The notes under the pieces were generated by a model. The model searched no databases, was not told the origin of the DNA, and saw nothing but the letters and a program-made list of their open reading frames with translations. A stretch of 64,000 nt of DNA. Origin: Galbula dea (Eukaryota; Chordata; Aves; Piciformes; Galbulidae). This document shows positions 48,104 to 61,489 of the stretch, piece by piece (the stretch's first letter is position 1; every line of letters starts with the position of its first letter). The stretch spans positions 1,560,812-1,624,811 of the forward strand of contig VWZX01001131.1 of assembly GCA_013399015.1 (NCBI GenBank), read 5' to 3'. The position numbers and the translations under genes were made by a program.

Positions 48104-51100
48104 TGTTTCTCTATTTGTGAAAGCTACAGTGTTGGTGGCTGTTTGTGGGTCTGCATATTTTTGGGCCTGAGGATTGAACTAAAGGATAGTAGGGAACTTT
48201 TTAATTAATCCTGAAATTTTCAGATATTGACTTGTTCTATACTGCTATAAGCATACTTATTTCTGCTTTGCTTTTCCTTGCTCTGAGTGCTCTATTGCTC
48301 CCTCCTTGGACCCACAGTCAAGAGTAACATTTGTGAGTAAAAATGAGAAAGATTTTTACAGAACTTAGTCTTTCCATTCCTGCTGGATCATTCTAAACCA
48401 GGTATTTGAAGAATGATTGAACAGAAGTTGATAAGACATGTGTTTGAAGAAAAAATAGTGCTTCCCCTGAAACTTACTATTTGGACAATCAGTAGTTCAC
48501 GGGTTGACTAGCAACAGAGTTCTGCTTCCAAAACCTTGTTTAAATACTTCTTGGTCATATTCCTTGCAGTTTAGTTAAAAATAACCCACCCCATATGGAA
48601 CATTTGTGGATTGAGAATGAAAAAAATTAAACCTCCAAAATTCATGACCAATTGCAGTACCTATTTAAAATGGAAGAAAAGAAATACAGACATTCTCTTG
48701 CTGCTCCATAACATACTTTCTCCATAGACTACCAGGAATGCCAGCTTCTCTTTTCCTTGTTTGTTCACCAGCTGAACTATTCCTTGGTACAGCAGCAGGC
48801 AAAAGAATATTCTCCATGGGGGCATGAGAATTATCTTAAGACAATTCACTGGCAAGCCACAGAAACTGATGTGATTCACAATGTTTACAATGTGAGGCTT
48901 ATAAAAATGATAAATTAAATGCCCTTTTTCTTTTGGGTTTGTGTTTGGTGTGGGACTAGTCTAATGCAGATGCTTATTTTTTGGAACTAGGTGCTTTTGT
49001 TTGTAGCTGTGCTCTAAGCTAGGAAAAGCTACTAAGTCCTTGTAGTTTGAGTAAATGATTGTTCACTTGCAACAAAGAAGTCAAAAGCTTAACTTTTCAG
49101 AATGCATTCTGACATTCCTGTATTTGTCCTTAAAATGCTACAGCAAAGTGAGTTCCTGCTCTGTGTTGGTTACTGTGTCTAGTTTTTTCCATTTAGCTCT
49201 CTTTCCCTGGTAGAGTAGCATAAGAAAGCATTGGTTTAGTTATGCACCTTTTTAAATCACTCAAATACTCATAAAGTTAACCAGGGATTAGCAGTATTTT
49301 TTTCGTTGTTTCTTCTGTTGAAAGTGACTATTATAACCTCCAGATTATAACCTAGGATAACCTTAAGCCTGTTACAACTTCAGCTGACTGAGCTGACCTG
49401 CACTTGTGGCAGAGAGCAATGGCTGGGATTGCATAATGTGCATATAATGAGGAGATCCTCTCTCTTGCTGTGTGGCTCAGAGCATTACAGAGTCACACTG
49501 CTAAAGGTTCCTCTCAGCCCTCAACCTATGACACAAAGATCCTGTTTGTAATTTTCTAATTGCAACCAGTGGAAGACAAGACTAATGTTAGTTTTTAGGC
49601 CTTGTTGCTTAGCAGCCTTGATCAACAAAAGTCCAACCCTTTCTTTTCCTGTAACCTTGGTGAACCCAGGCTTGGACAGAGCTCACCAGCAGAAGAGCAG
49701 GATTTCTGAAGTCATGCAGAACTGTTGTTCAGTGTCTGTTAGTGTCTGAGGGAAACAGTCTCTTCTTGACCTCTTTGTTACCTTTGCCCTTTAGTCTTCT
49801 TTCTCTCTCTCATCGAGTCTTAGAAGAGCACAGGCATTGTCCTAGGAAGGTCTGGAGGATGGGAAGCTTAGAGACAAGCCAACCATGCTAAGATGTATCC
49901 TGCCACTTACCAGGAAAAGTTGCTGAGCTCATTCCCAGGCTCTGCTGTCAGACCCTCCTCTCATGGCAGAAGAAACAGACTTCAGCCATCACAGTAAGGA
50001 TTGTTTTATTTAGAAAAGCTTTCCCACTATTTAGAATAAGCAAAATAATCCAGAAAGGAAGGGGAAATTGAGTGCTAAGAATTTGTATCTTTTAGGAGGG
50101 ATTCCATAAACTGAACTATTTGAAATTGGTTAGGGATCTGTACTGAATGTAGATATACAGTCAATTTTCCCTTTTGTTCATCTGATCAAATCTGGCAAAG
50201 CCCGTAAAAGAGCAGCTGCAAGCAAAAAAATGCCTTTACTCTGACTCTAGTGCTGTCATTTCCACATCTGCAACTACTGAGCAGACCATGCCCACTGTAC
50301 AGCACTTGGACAACTAAAAGGCACTGGATGTTTTATTTCTGTGCCAAGATTAATCTGTTATTCTGAATCCCCACATGTTGAATAGGGAAGTCTCACTTTC
50401 ATCTCTTGCCCTTCAGTTTATCTGCAGACACTGCTCCACACCAGCATTCCCACCACTTGCTCATCTTAGAAATGCTGCTGTTTCTCCATGCCCTGGCATC
50501 AGGGCAGGACAGCATTTGAGCCTGTGTTTGAAGAGGGGTCCTAGAGTACAGGCTGCCTGAATTGTGTCCCATTAGGTGAGTCAGTTTTCCCTTTTTGGGG
50601 TAGTAAATTTCATATGCAATGAGACAGGAAATTTCAGAGGGAAACTGGAATAATTAAGATAATCTTGTTTGGTCCACTGCCAGCTCTTTCATCTTAGGAG
50701 AGATTGCTCTGGAGGCATGCACAGGTCTTGTAAATGAATCTAGTCTGGGTAGTTCTCATCTAACATTTTGAACATGTATCCCTTAGCCAGCATCTGAAGT
50801 GCAAGGACATTTCTGTAGGACAGTTAGAACAGGTTTGATTTTGGTTGTTTTTTTTCCTTTTCTATCTGCTGCTTGAGAATAAGGCTGGACTGAGTGGCTC
50901 TTCAGGTGAGTGTGGCATTTCCTCATGCAGGTTGCACCACAAACTCACCCCAAAAGAAAAGATTTTTACAGACAAGACCTGTATAACTTAGGAAGAAGAA
51001 TTTTGCATTGAAAAGCTGAAATAGTGGTTTAAATATTGCACAAGCTGGATAGAATTGTTTTCTAGTTTCTAAATCTAAAAGCCATCACATTTTTCTGTCC

Positions 51101-51254
51101 TCCTGTACTTGATCTGGAGTGTTTGTGGTAAACCAGCTTGTTTCCATACAAAGAACTTGCAGTGCAAACAAACTGCTGCAAATAACAAAGGTAAGTCTTT
51201 TTATCCTGAAAATTGTTCCTCAGACAACTTCTCAGTAACTTCATTTTGTAGGTG

Positions 51255-51472
51255 ATTTTTGATGAACCGGTGGCAGTGTTTCACAGAGAAAACACTTGCT
51301 TCGTTTTTTTCCTTAGGACGACACTGCTGGAAAGGCAGTGGACGTGGCCGGGAGAGCTGCTCTCAGTGCAGTACTTTCCGAGAGCTTTAGATGGTGCTGT
51401 GATAGCAGCGCTCAGCCCTTCCGAGCTCCTCCACGGGGCCCCAGCTGAGGATATGCGTTAAGAAACGGGTAA
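51255..51472. other. CpG-dense patch, possible exon or relic CpG island
   Basis: About 11 CpGs in 215 bp in an otherwise CpG-poor region. An acceptor-like TTTTTTTCCTTAG ends at 51316, and a donor-like GGGTAAAAGG follows near 51470. Two + strand frames stay open across most of it: one ends at TAA 51459-51461, and the other runs about 43 codons. No domain is recognised. Confidence 0.35.
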
Positions 51473-53021
51473 AAGGCTTCCTTAGCAACTGGCTGACTTC
51501 TTTAGCCACGGATCTTAGGGTACTGATGAAATGTAAACTTTTTGTTTTCCATCAAAGTGTTGAGTAAAATAAAATTAATTCCAAACTGTTGTGACAATAA
51601 ATTGCAGAAGCAGAAGGGGCCATCAGGACCTGTGTGTTCACACCAGGGTGCTCCACAGAGGTCAAAGCTTTCTGCCCGGGAGAGGAAACTGCCCTTTGTT
51701 TCCTACACTTGCTAAGTAATACATATTCCTGTATTTTGTTTCCTGTATGTCCGTGGATCCACAGCCCAGGTCTGTAATGCTGCTGTAGTTCAATCTGGAG
51801 AACATGGGTAAGCTGTCTCTGGGCACTGTTAATTAAGCTCAGTAAATGCAATCTGTCAGCTGAGACATATTAAATGTTAAATTCAAACATGGATTTCAAG
51901 AACTGCTATAGTTTAATTCTTATAAAACTTGAAACATGTGATGCTTAAACATCTGTGTCAAATATATTGCCATCTCTCTGTCTGTAAAACAAAGTGCTTC
52001 GAGTTATTGGCTAAAGAGGTTTTGAGGGCATTTGAGGATGATGGTGATGGAAGGACAGTGTTCACCTTGGGAACCTCCTCACAGGTGTGGTGTTGTGACT
52101 TTCAGATTAAATCTTCCACACTGTGAAACTGGCTTAGTTTCTGAAGAATTGAGGATGCAGATTTAGGAATTTGAGTTGTGCTGTCAATGACAAAGGAATT
52201 GAAATGGAATTTCCTCCAGAGAGGGATGGGTCTCAAGCCAGGAAGTAAGTTTTGTTTGGAAGCTGTTAAAGAAATTATGAAAGGGATTTATTGGACATCT
52301 CTCAAATCCTGTATCAGTATCTAGCCTATTTTTTTGTAGTGAGGCAGAAGAGAAGTGAGATGTTGAAAATAAATTGATCTCTTCCCCTTAGAGAAGAGTT
52401 AAGTGATTGGTTTTTTTCTAAGTTGGGAGTATAGCCTTGCTATAGTTTTACTGTGTGCTTATGCATATTCCTGTAATATGTACATGGGTCAGAAGGTTTC
52501 CTGCCTTTTGTCCCAATTTGAGGGGGTTAAGCCTGGGAATATTTTGCCAAAGCAAATTAAATAATTCATGTTTTCAGAATGACTTCATTTAGTCATGACT
52601 TTTTATTTACTTAGAGAGAGAGAAAGAACTGGTGTTGTTACAGTCTCTGCTCTATTTTTTTAATCTCTGTAACTTCCTATAACCCAATTATTTTTTTTGA
52701 CCTTTGAAATGTACCAGACTGCATAAACCGAGTATCCACTGCTTGTCCTGGTCATTTTCATCCTGTGATCTCTGCACGCTGTTATTTTAGGTGTATCCTT
52801 TGCCATTATGTGACTTGTTAACGTTAACCCCAAATTCTGCAGGCATGCAGGTGGGAACGAGTACTGAGCTTTTCTTTCTTGTGTGTTGAGAAACTCTGTA
52901 GCTGAAATCACTGACAAGTTAAATGTTCCTAGGTGGAGACTTGTAGCCTAAAGCTAGTGGCTATAAATTCTCACCTGTGAAAAGGGAATCCTGTAGCTCT
53001 GTGTAATTAACATGTTCTTCC

Positions 53022-53069
53022 AGCTGCAGCTGAAGCTCTGTCCTCTTAAAATCCTTCAGCAGCTGCAGC
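53022..53069. repeat. inverted repeat of GCTGCAGCTG type
   Basis: AGCTGCAGCTGAAG (53022-53035) and CTTCAGCAGCTGCAGC (53054-53069) are inverted copies with a 2-nt bulge and a loop of about 18 nt. Confidence 0.5.
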
Positions 53070-55542
53070 AAAGTGTGACACTGATCTGGCATTTTGCATC
53101 CTGAAAGCTCTGCTCAAGTAGTTGAACTAAGTCAAGCACTCCAGTGAGCTGAGATTTAGGTGAGTGTCACTACAGCTTCACAGGAGAAGAAACAGCCCCA
53201 GAGAGGTTAGAGAGGCTTTCCCTCAGCACGCAGCAAGTCAGTGTTGGAGCTGGAGTTACAGCTTGGGAGGTTCCTGGCTCGTGCTGTAGTAAGCTGTGGA
53301 GAAAGGTCATTTCCCAAAATAGTACAGAAGGTTCTTGTTTGTTATTGATAATAGGGCAACAAAGGGCTCTAGCTGTATTAATAGGTCACTGTATAATGTC
53401 CTTAATAGTAGGTAATTAGAAACCTTGCATAATTGGCTGCATCACACTTCTCTGGGGCAGTGTCACTTCCACAGTTTTATCTGCTACAGTCTGGATAGGT
53501 GTTTTTGGTTTGGCTCTTCTAGCACAACTTAAAGTAAATAGGGACAAAGGAGGAAAAATAGCCTCCCCTTTAACAGTCCCATTAACCTGGATATTCATCT
53601 CACCTTTCAGCTCAGGCCAGCTCCTCTGCTGTGATCAGTGTGTGTTTCTGGGCCTATGAGCAGCAGCCAGGGCACTCTCTTCTGCCACTGGGAATCTGTT
53701 GAGCAGAGCTCTGTCTGCCTGGGTTAGATTATAGAGGTAGTAGAGGATTTTGGTGGCAATGTCTATTCCTTATGTCGTGTGAGACAGAGCCAGCACTAGC
53801 ATACCTGGGCAGTGGAGGAGCTGAGGTGCAAAGGTGGCAGCCCACAGAGTACCAGGTTTGGCCAGATGGTCTCGAGGCCTTCCGGGGATGAAGGCAAACT
53901 CCATCCCCACCCAGAGGGATGGGGGAGAGAATACTGAATACTTTTGAAAGGATTTTTGTTGAACTGTGGTGCCAGCCATTCCTCAGATGTCCCCAGGGCT
54001 GGACTATCTGGGGCTATTGCTGGATCTTAGAAGATTTTTCTGTTTTCCTAAGCTGCCTTTGCCTTTTCCAAAATGCTGTTGATCCCTTTTGAACTTACTG
54101 GCTTCAGCAGTGCACTTACTGGAGCTTTCTGTTTCTTTTGCCTCTGAATGAATTCTTTGAACTGCTAGGTTACTTAGCAAATTCAGCATAGCCACTGAGT
54201 AGTAATGATGAAGTTTGAGCTTATTGTTTTACTGAGCACCTGGATCTATGCATCTGCAATTGGATGAAGGACAAAAGGGTATTTTCCCTTAGCCAAGTCT
54301 GAAAAATGGCAGGGAAGGGTGGTGGGAAGAACAACATTCACAAAACAAACAGTTAACAAAGCATTTTACTCAGCCTTGTTTTGGTTTGAATTTAGGTGAA
54401 GTGTTTCTGAACAGACAAACATTGTGGGAGGAAAAAAAGGTGGAAAAGAAAATTATGTAAGGAAAGTTAAGAAAGCAGAGCATGTCTAGCATACTGAACC
54501 AGTAAGAGTGCTATTCTCTCATCTTTCTGTCTGCAGGATATATGTACTTGAATTAACAAAGCAATAGGAGCTTTCTGTGCTGCATTTGCTTTTTAATGTT
54601 TGTTGGTTGAAGTAATTAGCTCTATTGTTGTGGACACTGGGAATGTCAGCTTGGCTCTTACAGCCACTGCCTTGTGAACCTGACCTTCTGGAGGTCAAAA
54701 CACTGGAGAGCTTGTTCTGTTTAATTCTCAGAGGTACCAGTCATGCTAGTGCTTTGAGAAAACAATGATATAGATGTTTTCTGCCTGTATCTAGTTTGTT
54801 GTTTGTACTGAATTCTGCTGTGGGGTTTTGGTTGTTTTTTTTACTAATTTCTCTCTTTATTTTCAAGTGGATTCAGGTTTGGTTTGGGTTTTATTTTTAA
54901 CTGGCAATTGCGTTTTCACACTTGAAGCTGGTTAAATAACTGATGAGAGATGGAACTGTGAACATTAGTCAGTGTTTGTAAGTGCTGTTTTGGTACTTGA
55001 TCAGGCATCCTGCTTTCATTCTTCCTGGTGATCTAGTCAGCCAGACACAGGCAAACACTCCCACGTGGGGAAAACAGTGAAGTATCAGTGAGAGAGGGAA
55101 AAGGAAAATCTCTTGTGATTGATGCCAAATGAGTCTTGGTAAATGCTGATGACTACATAACTTCAACGTTGACTATGTCACAGGGAACTCCAGAGAGACC
55201 TGAATAAAACCTCCTACAGAAGAGAGACAAATGATCTCTCTAGAGTCTCTCCAGTCCTGCTCCTGGTCTCACTATTGTGGCAGTGAAAGCTTGGCCTTCC
55301 CAACTGCCTTCCTGCTCAATCTGTTCAAAAAGCAAATTCTTCAGTCTAGCATGTGAATGAACATTACAGTCTTAAATAACAGTGAAAGAAGCAAGAAAGT
55401 ATTTGATGGGTATTTTTTTTTGAGCAGCCAGAAAGCAAGGCCTGGTTTTGGTTTTAGTTCCATTAGGCTGTGCTGTGAACGTTGGCATGGAGGTCTAGAG
55501 GCTCAGTGACAGGGAGTGTTTTTCTGTTCTTTATTTAAACAG

Positions 55543-55627
55543 GCACCTTCCCAGAAGAGTAACAATCCAAAGGCTGCAGCTCCAGTGAAATACTGTCTGA
55601 GAAGAGCTGGAGGGGAAAAAAAAAAAG
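55543..55627 (+). other. exon-like segment of unknown gene
   Basis: 85 bp between a good acceptor (TTCTTTATTTAAACAG) and a good donor (AAAG then GTATGTG). One frame is open throughout (APSQKSNNPKAAAPVKYCLR and on to a Lys run); the other two have stops. There is no match to a protein I know. It could be an exon of a small or testis-type gene, a lncRNA exon, or chance. Confidence 0.3.
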
Positions 55628-57211
55628 GTATGTGATAGAAAGTAGAGGTTTGAAAAGTGAGGCAGAGCAGAACTACATGAGCAAAAGAGGAGATACTCCC
55701 AAAGGCTTTTTTTTCTTTACCTCTAGCCTAAATTAGAAAAACTGGGGTTGAGTTGGTTGTTTTGTTTTTTTTTTCAGAACTGTGCCATGTGTTGCATTTT
55801 AATATGGTTGAGGGGGAGGGAACCAGAGTAATCAAAAAAACCCCTCCAAAACAAAGCAAAACCACCTGCTAGCATGGAATACCCTCGTCCTCCTCCTCCC
55901 CTTCCCCTACCTCATTCTTGAAGTAGGGAAATAGGCCCCAGAGGCTTCACAAGGCTGTAACTAGAATATCACCCTGTGCTCTTCTGCTGTACAGTTGTTG
56001 GGGTGTGGGTTTTTTGGGGGGGTGGGTCCTTTTGGTCCCTCCCACTCCCACTACTCCTCAGCTGCAGTTCTAAACTTTTTCCCCCCCNCCAGCTGCTGTG
56101 CACATGTGGAAGCACAACAGCTGCACTGCTGATGTATTTATTGCCTGGTATCTAGCAACTGGATGGCTTCCTAGTATGCATAGCACTGTGTTCCCAAGAG
56201 CTTTGCACAAGCCAAGTGAAATTCTGGTCTTTGGTTCAGATGTTACCTGTTAACTCAGCTGAGATTTGCCAAGACATGTGTGACATCTGAGCTGTCCTGC
56301 ATGGCTTGATGCCAACAGTGCTGTCCTCTAGCTTAGCATGAGCTCCTGGGGAGCCAGGCAGGGGCCTGCTTCCTCCAACCTCCCACCAGGGTTTTTAGGC
56401 CAAGAGTTTTAAAAGCAGCTTGTGGATTTGTTTGGTCAAGATGAGTGGCCTTGAAGACACTCACCTTTCAGGGAGTATTGAACTCAGGGCACTAAACCCA
56501 GCCCCTGTCCCTTTTCCAGGGGCTTCTGCTGGGCACTCAGGCCTCAGCTGCCCCATGGCCAAGGTCTGCTGTCACTTCTGGAACTTTTAGATGCTTCACT
56601 GGCAGTTTCTATAACTGCAAAAGACAGTGCCTCTTCCCTTGCAGACTACTTGAGTGCCTGTGCCATGAGAAGATGACATACCACTTACTGCAGCTCCGCA
56701 GACACTGGAGTGGTTGGCAGACCTCTGGGTAGGAATGATTGCACTAGTGTTTTATGAGCTCTCAGGAAATAGAGAGCAGGGACGAGGCTGTGCAGGCTCC
56801 TGCCCAGTCTGCCTGAGCTCTGACCCCTCGGGGAAGAGGCTAGATTGCTTTTACAGCTAGCACTTAACCTTTTGCTGAGACTTGTCAACAAGGAGGCCAA
56901 TTAGCAGCAGATATGATGGTGGATGATATAATGCAGACGCCTGTTTGTTAGGAGCACAACTGATACACTTTTAACACTACATATATTTTAAACCATGGCT
57001 TTGCATAAGTGATGCCATCTCCTGCAGAAGGCTCCTTCTCTAAAGTCAAGTGTTACAGAAAATGCTGTGGGTTTGGTGTTTTGATCCCTGCCCCCAAGGT
57101 CTCTCTCTCTCTTAAGCCTTGTTCTGCACATGGAATTATAAGAAATAATTCTGCTTGAAAACATAGTCTCTTTCTTAAATGAATTTTTTTTCTGTATATG
57201 GCATATTAAAA

Positions 57212-57227
57212 ATATATATATATATAT
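57212..57227. repeat. TA microsatellite
   Basis: Short alternating A/T run. Confidence 0.85.
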
Positions 57228-57891
57228 GTAGATGTGGAATGAAACCAGGGCAGGGCTTCCTGTCCTAAGAGGGGCAACAGACAAATTGAGATGGTTTCTA
57301 GTGCCACATGTGTGTATTGGTGCATTTCTCAGAAAAGAGCCTAGGGAAACTTGAGTTAATTGATTAAAATTGTGCAAGCATACTATAGCCTCCTGCTGCA
57401 ATGCACAGTGGCTCTATCACATCTCAGCATGTGACACTAATACCCTTATTTGGGTGTAGAGAAAGGTCTTGTGTCAGATGTGTAGGTTTTGGTAGAGCTA
57501 GAGAGGCTTGACTGCAAGAGGTCAGTCACTCTTTTGCTTGAGGTTGGGCCTGAGCTTTTAAACAAAAGTTTACAGCAAGATTTAAAGGCTGAAGGTAATC
57601 TAAGACTTGCACTTAAGTGCAAGCTAACTGCTTATGCAGGCAGATAATGGAGGCCTCTGCTCAGCCCCTTCCTAGAGACACTCAGACACTGTCAGACAGT
57701 GCAGAGCAAACCACTACAGAGACAGCCATGGATGGCTCCTGGCCTCTGCTGGCCACGGTGCTCTTTGAGAATTGGTCCCTGCACCATGTCTGCAACACTT
57801 CAACCTACATCTTAACCTACTGTCTCAAGTGAACTGGTGTAAATAACTTGCACCATGAGAGAATTTGCATGATAACTATGTTGAGCACAAA

Positions 57892-57903
57892 CCCCCCCCC
57901 CCC
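57892..57903. repeat. C12 homopolymer
   Basis: Twelve consecutive C on the + strand. Length is probably unreliable. Confidence 0.9.
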
Positions 57904-57936
57904 ACATAGAGCATCACTGTGTATTTTCTATTGCAG

Positions 57937-58219
57937 ATATAGTGCAAGAGAGAAAGATCACCTCTTCTTGAACCCCGTGTCAAAGCTAGAGATGCCTTCC
58001 CTTTACCCAACTAGACACCAGCAGTGGATTCAACAGATGAGCTGTGGACAGCACCATGTACTCTACCAAGGTACTGAGAGAGACCCTGGGAATAAGTATC
58101 CACACCCCAGCAGAAATAACCATAAGAATCTTTTAGCTGCTCAGACCTTAATGCTGCCCAAGCTGAGGGCAAAGCATAATCCACATGTATTTAAGAGTAG
58201 CATTAATTTTGACTATTAA
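57937..58219 (+). other. exon-like segment of unknown gene
   Basis: Follows the acceptor GTATTTTCTATTGCAG. The + strand frame is open for 93 codons to a TAG/TAA-type stop at 58219 and reads YSAREKDHLFLNPVSKLEMP and onward, with a non-repetitive, protein-like composition (TRHQQWIQQMSCGQ). An internal donor AAG then GTACTG (GT at 58071) offers a shorter exon. ATTAAA overlaps the stop region. It lies where C4orf51 lies in human, but I see no convincing similarity. Confidence 0.3.
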
Positions 58220-59138
58220 ATGTCCCTTCCAATCCAAAGCATTATATGGCTCTCTGATTAATTTATCTGAGGATAATTTCTGTCTAATGAATACCCAAGG
58301 TTTTTATTTTCCTTAGTTTGTGTTTAAATACTCTTAACTTCCTTTTAGAATGTGAAGTGTCTTTTCTTGTATAGTGGAGCCAATAATATCTTTGCTTCTT
58401 GGAAATCTGTCTGCTCTTAAGAGTTTCCTTCTTTAGCCTTCTCTGTGCATTTTAATTGTTTCATTAAGCTTTGGTGAAAAAAAAGTTTTTCCTAAAGTGC
58501 TGACAGAATGCATACATGGTATTTGTACAATAATACAGCTCTATGACCACTGCCATCTCTAAATGCACAACAGCCCTTTCAGTGGGACTACTCCCAATCA
58601 AATTCACCCAGCTACTGCCAAGGATCTAATTTCTGAACTGCAGGGCTGAGGAGGGTGGGGCTAGAGAGCTCCATCAGCCTCCTGCCTGAGCAGGCTCCTC
58701 AGAAGAAGCATTATTCTCCTTGCAGAACTGACCTGGCAGGTTGGTACAAGTAGAGAGCCCACAGAGAGAAGTTCTGTAACCATCCTAGGAGTATTTGCTG
58801 TATTTCTTCATCAAGAGCAATAACCAAAGCTTTCCTTTGTAATTCTAACCACTGACATTATCTTACCTTTTTTTCTTCCTATCTTCTTGTCTTGTAGAGG
58901 AATGCTTTCCCCCTCCCTCTAGATCAAGCCTAAATCTATTTAAGGTGATAAAAGAGAGGAAGGAAAAGCCAAAAGCAGCAAGAATATAGCCAACCTTTTT
59001 AATTAGAGTATATTGTACTTCCAAACTGGATACACTAGAAATTGGCAATGCAACATAAGATGCAAAGGAATATACCAGTTACTGTCAAAATGACCCTGTA
59101 CAGCCTTATAATGCAAAAAGCTTTATACAATACAAATC

Positions 59139-59144
59139 TTTATT
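59139..59144 (-). terminator. ZNF827: ZNF827 polyadenylation signal AATAAA (distal)
   Basis: TTTATT on the + strand, AATAAA on the transcript strand, in the context ATTAATAAAGATTTGTATTG, which looks like a normal 3' end. Confidence 0.6.
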
Positions 59145-59450
59145 AATGTACACAAACCTTGAGAGAATGATATTGGAACATAATACAACAAGGTAAAAAA
59201 AAAAAAAGAGGAAGAAAGAAAAAAGTGCTGAGAACTTTTAACTGAATTACTGAATGGAAAAACACTAGCTGTTGTAGCTGTTGTTAAAGAATGCATAGTG
59301 AAAACCAGTATGAAATTACCCTTATGGTGGGGGGGGGAATTTATCAGCATGTTGGTCATTGGGGGAACCTCTGGAGAACATTCCTTTCTTCAGCCTTGAA
59401 CTGCAAACCCCTTAGTTTAATACGCACGAGCTCTGATAAATACTGTCTTT

Positions 59451-59456
59451 TTTATT
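59451..59456 (-). terminator. ZNF827: possible alternative ZNF827 polyadenylation signal
   Basis: AATAAA on the minus strand within an A-rich stretch, about 310 nt before the distal signal. Confidence 0.35.
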
Positions 59457-61462
59457 CCTTAAAAAAATAACAACCTCCTAACACACTTTTCCTTCCAGAG
59501 AATACTTCTGCAACTTGCCAGAAAGCATTAATTTATCCTTTCCAAAGTGCTAAACACATTTTGCCAGGTATGTTGAACATTGCTACGTCAGATACTGGTA
59601 CAGGGGAACGTTGTTGAACGCAGGCGTTCGCACGCTGACAGCTCCTTCTTGGAAGCTCCAGACCTATGGAAACTGCTGTTTGCTTTAGCTCAAGTGGCCT
59701 ACCACTATTCCTACTTTGTCCTCCTAGACAGCTGTACTTTACCTGTTGGTTTGAAAAATAAGCCTTTGATTTGGAAGTGTTTGCTCTTTCCTAGTGGGGT
59801 CGGAAACACATGCATGGAGTGTACTTTAAAGAACTGGTATAGTTTCTGCTTGTAGATTGCATACTGCATGCTGGCGAGATACTCGGTGTTTCAATGCTTT
59901 GAGTATTTACTAATACAGCATTTTCTGTGTTGTCTGTACCCCAGAGGGGTGTGTTATCAGGAGTGCTGCTGGAGTAAAGCATGGCAAACAGGGCCCTGAG
60001 TTATGGAGGTTGCTTACAAAGGTTTGTACGTACTTTGGAACAGATGGCTTTGCTTTACTGCCTAGACAGACAGGACAGCCACGTGCTCCTTAGAACCAAA
60101 ACTGTTTGCTGGAATGTAAGTGAAATGGTGGTGGGACTTCTCTCCCCTTTAATTAATAATTCCAAATGATAACCTGCTACTGTTTTGGATATTTTCCCTC
60201 GTAAATGGTTTCCAGTATGTTTAACAGGAGTGCACAGGTTAGTATGTCCTCCTCGAACAGGAAGAGTTTGGTCATGACAGTGGAGAATGTTTGGCCATCT
60301 CAGTGCAAAACAAATGTAGGAATCTTGCAAACAGGTTAAATGATGCAAGTTGTGCATTGAAAAAGTGTTTCTACACAAGCTTCATTTAAGAACTAATGAA
60401 GATTGAACTATGCTTCTAGTTGTGCATATGGCTAAGAGCCATTGTGGACGAGAAATGCCTTCCTGAACTGGGGCGTTGCTTCAGTGATGTCATGAATGAG
60501 GGGTTAACTCCAACTGGCCTGTCAGATCCCCCAATCCCGTAACAACCTGCAGAAGAAATTCCTTCAGGACAGCATGAGGGTGTGTGGATAGCACATTAGA
60601 TGTGACTCAGGGCACCTCCTACAGTGGCTTGGCCAAGGGACAGAGAGGGGACTCTGACTAAAGGCTAGGTCAGACGTTCTGACACCTGGTGAAAGACAGC
60701 GAGATCCAAATCCGAGAGACACCGTGGGAAACAATCATCCACTAAGAAAGCATTCCTGTAAGTCACATGGTCATTTTGAAATACTTCATATTTTATCCTT
60801 CCAATTTTAATGCAGAGTGTTTTTAATTCCTGGACATTAAGCTGTCTAAGAAAGAGAAATCAATTAACAGTCGGTTAGCTTCTCTTAAATTAAAATCATT
60901 GGCATTTTGAGATTAACGAAGGTTACACAACCAATCCACATTTGCTTCTTCCTGCAATAAAGTGCTACATAGAACATGTCATTTTAATGACCACAAGTAG
61001 GAGTGTTAAATAAGAATAAAGTTAGCTTCCTAGCAGTGTATGCTCTACCTGCCATTAGCAAAAAGGAATAAAGTATCACTGATAACATGGAGGGTAGCGA
61101 TGGGGCTGTAGAATTCGCAAGCACAGTTGAAACACTGAAGGTAGAAAAGAGAACTGTATGGTTCAAACAGCATCTTTTTATAGCTTTGTATTCCAAAGTT
61201 GTTCCTGGTACCTTTTCAAATAAACAGTCTTACCTTCAGCCCACAGATTATTATTTTTTTTTTTTTGCAAGTGAGAAACAAACTAGTGCAAGACTAAAGC
61301 ACTGTGCAAAACTGCCTTTTTTTTTTTAGTCTGAGTATTTATACCCAGAATTTATCCATACCCTTTTTTTTAATCCCCTTGTTGGATTGTTTTTTCCCCC
61401 CATAGAATTCTACTTATACAAGTTGTTTCTGCAAACTAAAAGGTAACCACTGCATAATACAG

Positions 61463-61489
61463 TATATATATTTATATATATATATATAA
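61463..61489. repeat. A/T microsatellite in ZNF827 3' UTR
   Basis: Interrupted alternating TA tract of about 27 bp. Confidence 0.85.

Larger units (their letters stand above)
45726..59114. other. intergenic region between MMAA and ZNF827
   Basis: About 13.4 kb. No gene is firmly supported. It includes a TA microsatellite (48089-48103), a CpG-dense patch (51255-51472), a hairpin (53022-53069), exon-like segments on the + strand (55543-55627 and 57937-58219), an N (56088), a TA run (57212-57227) and C12 (57892-57903). In human, the + strand gene C4orf51 occupies this interval, but I could not match any piece here to it. Confidence 0.65.

Noticed and set aside
49470..49560. Possible CR1 end around ATTACAGAGTCACACTG
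   Set aside because: Only a few scattered matches to the CR1 3' end and no GGAAGGGACC-type core.
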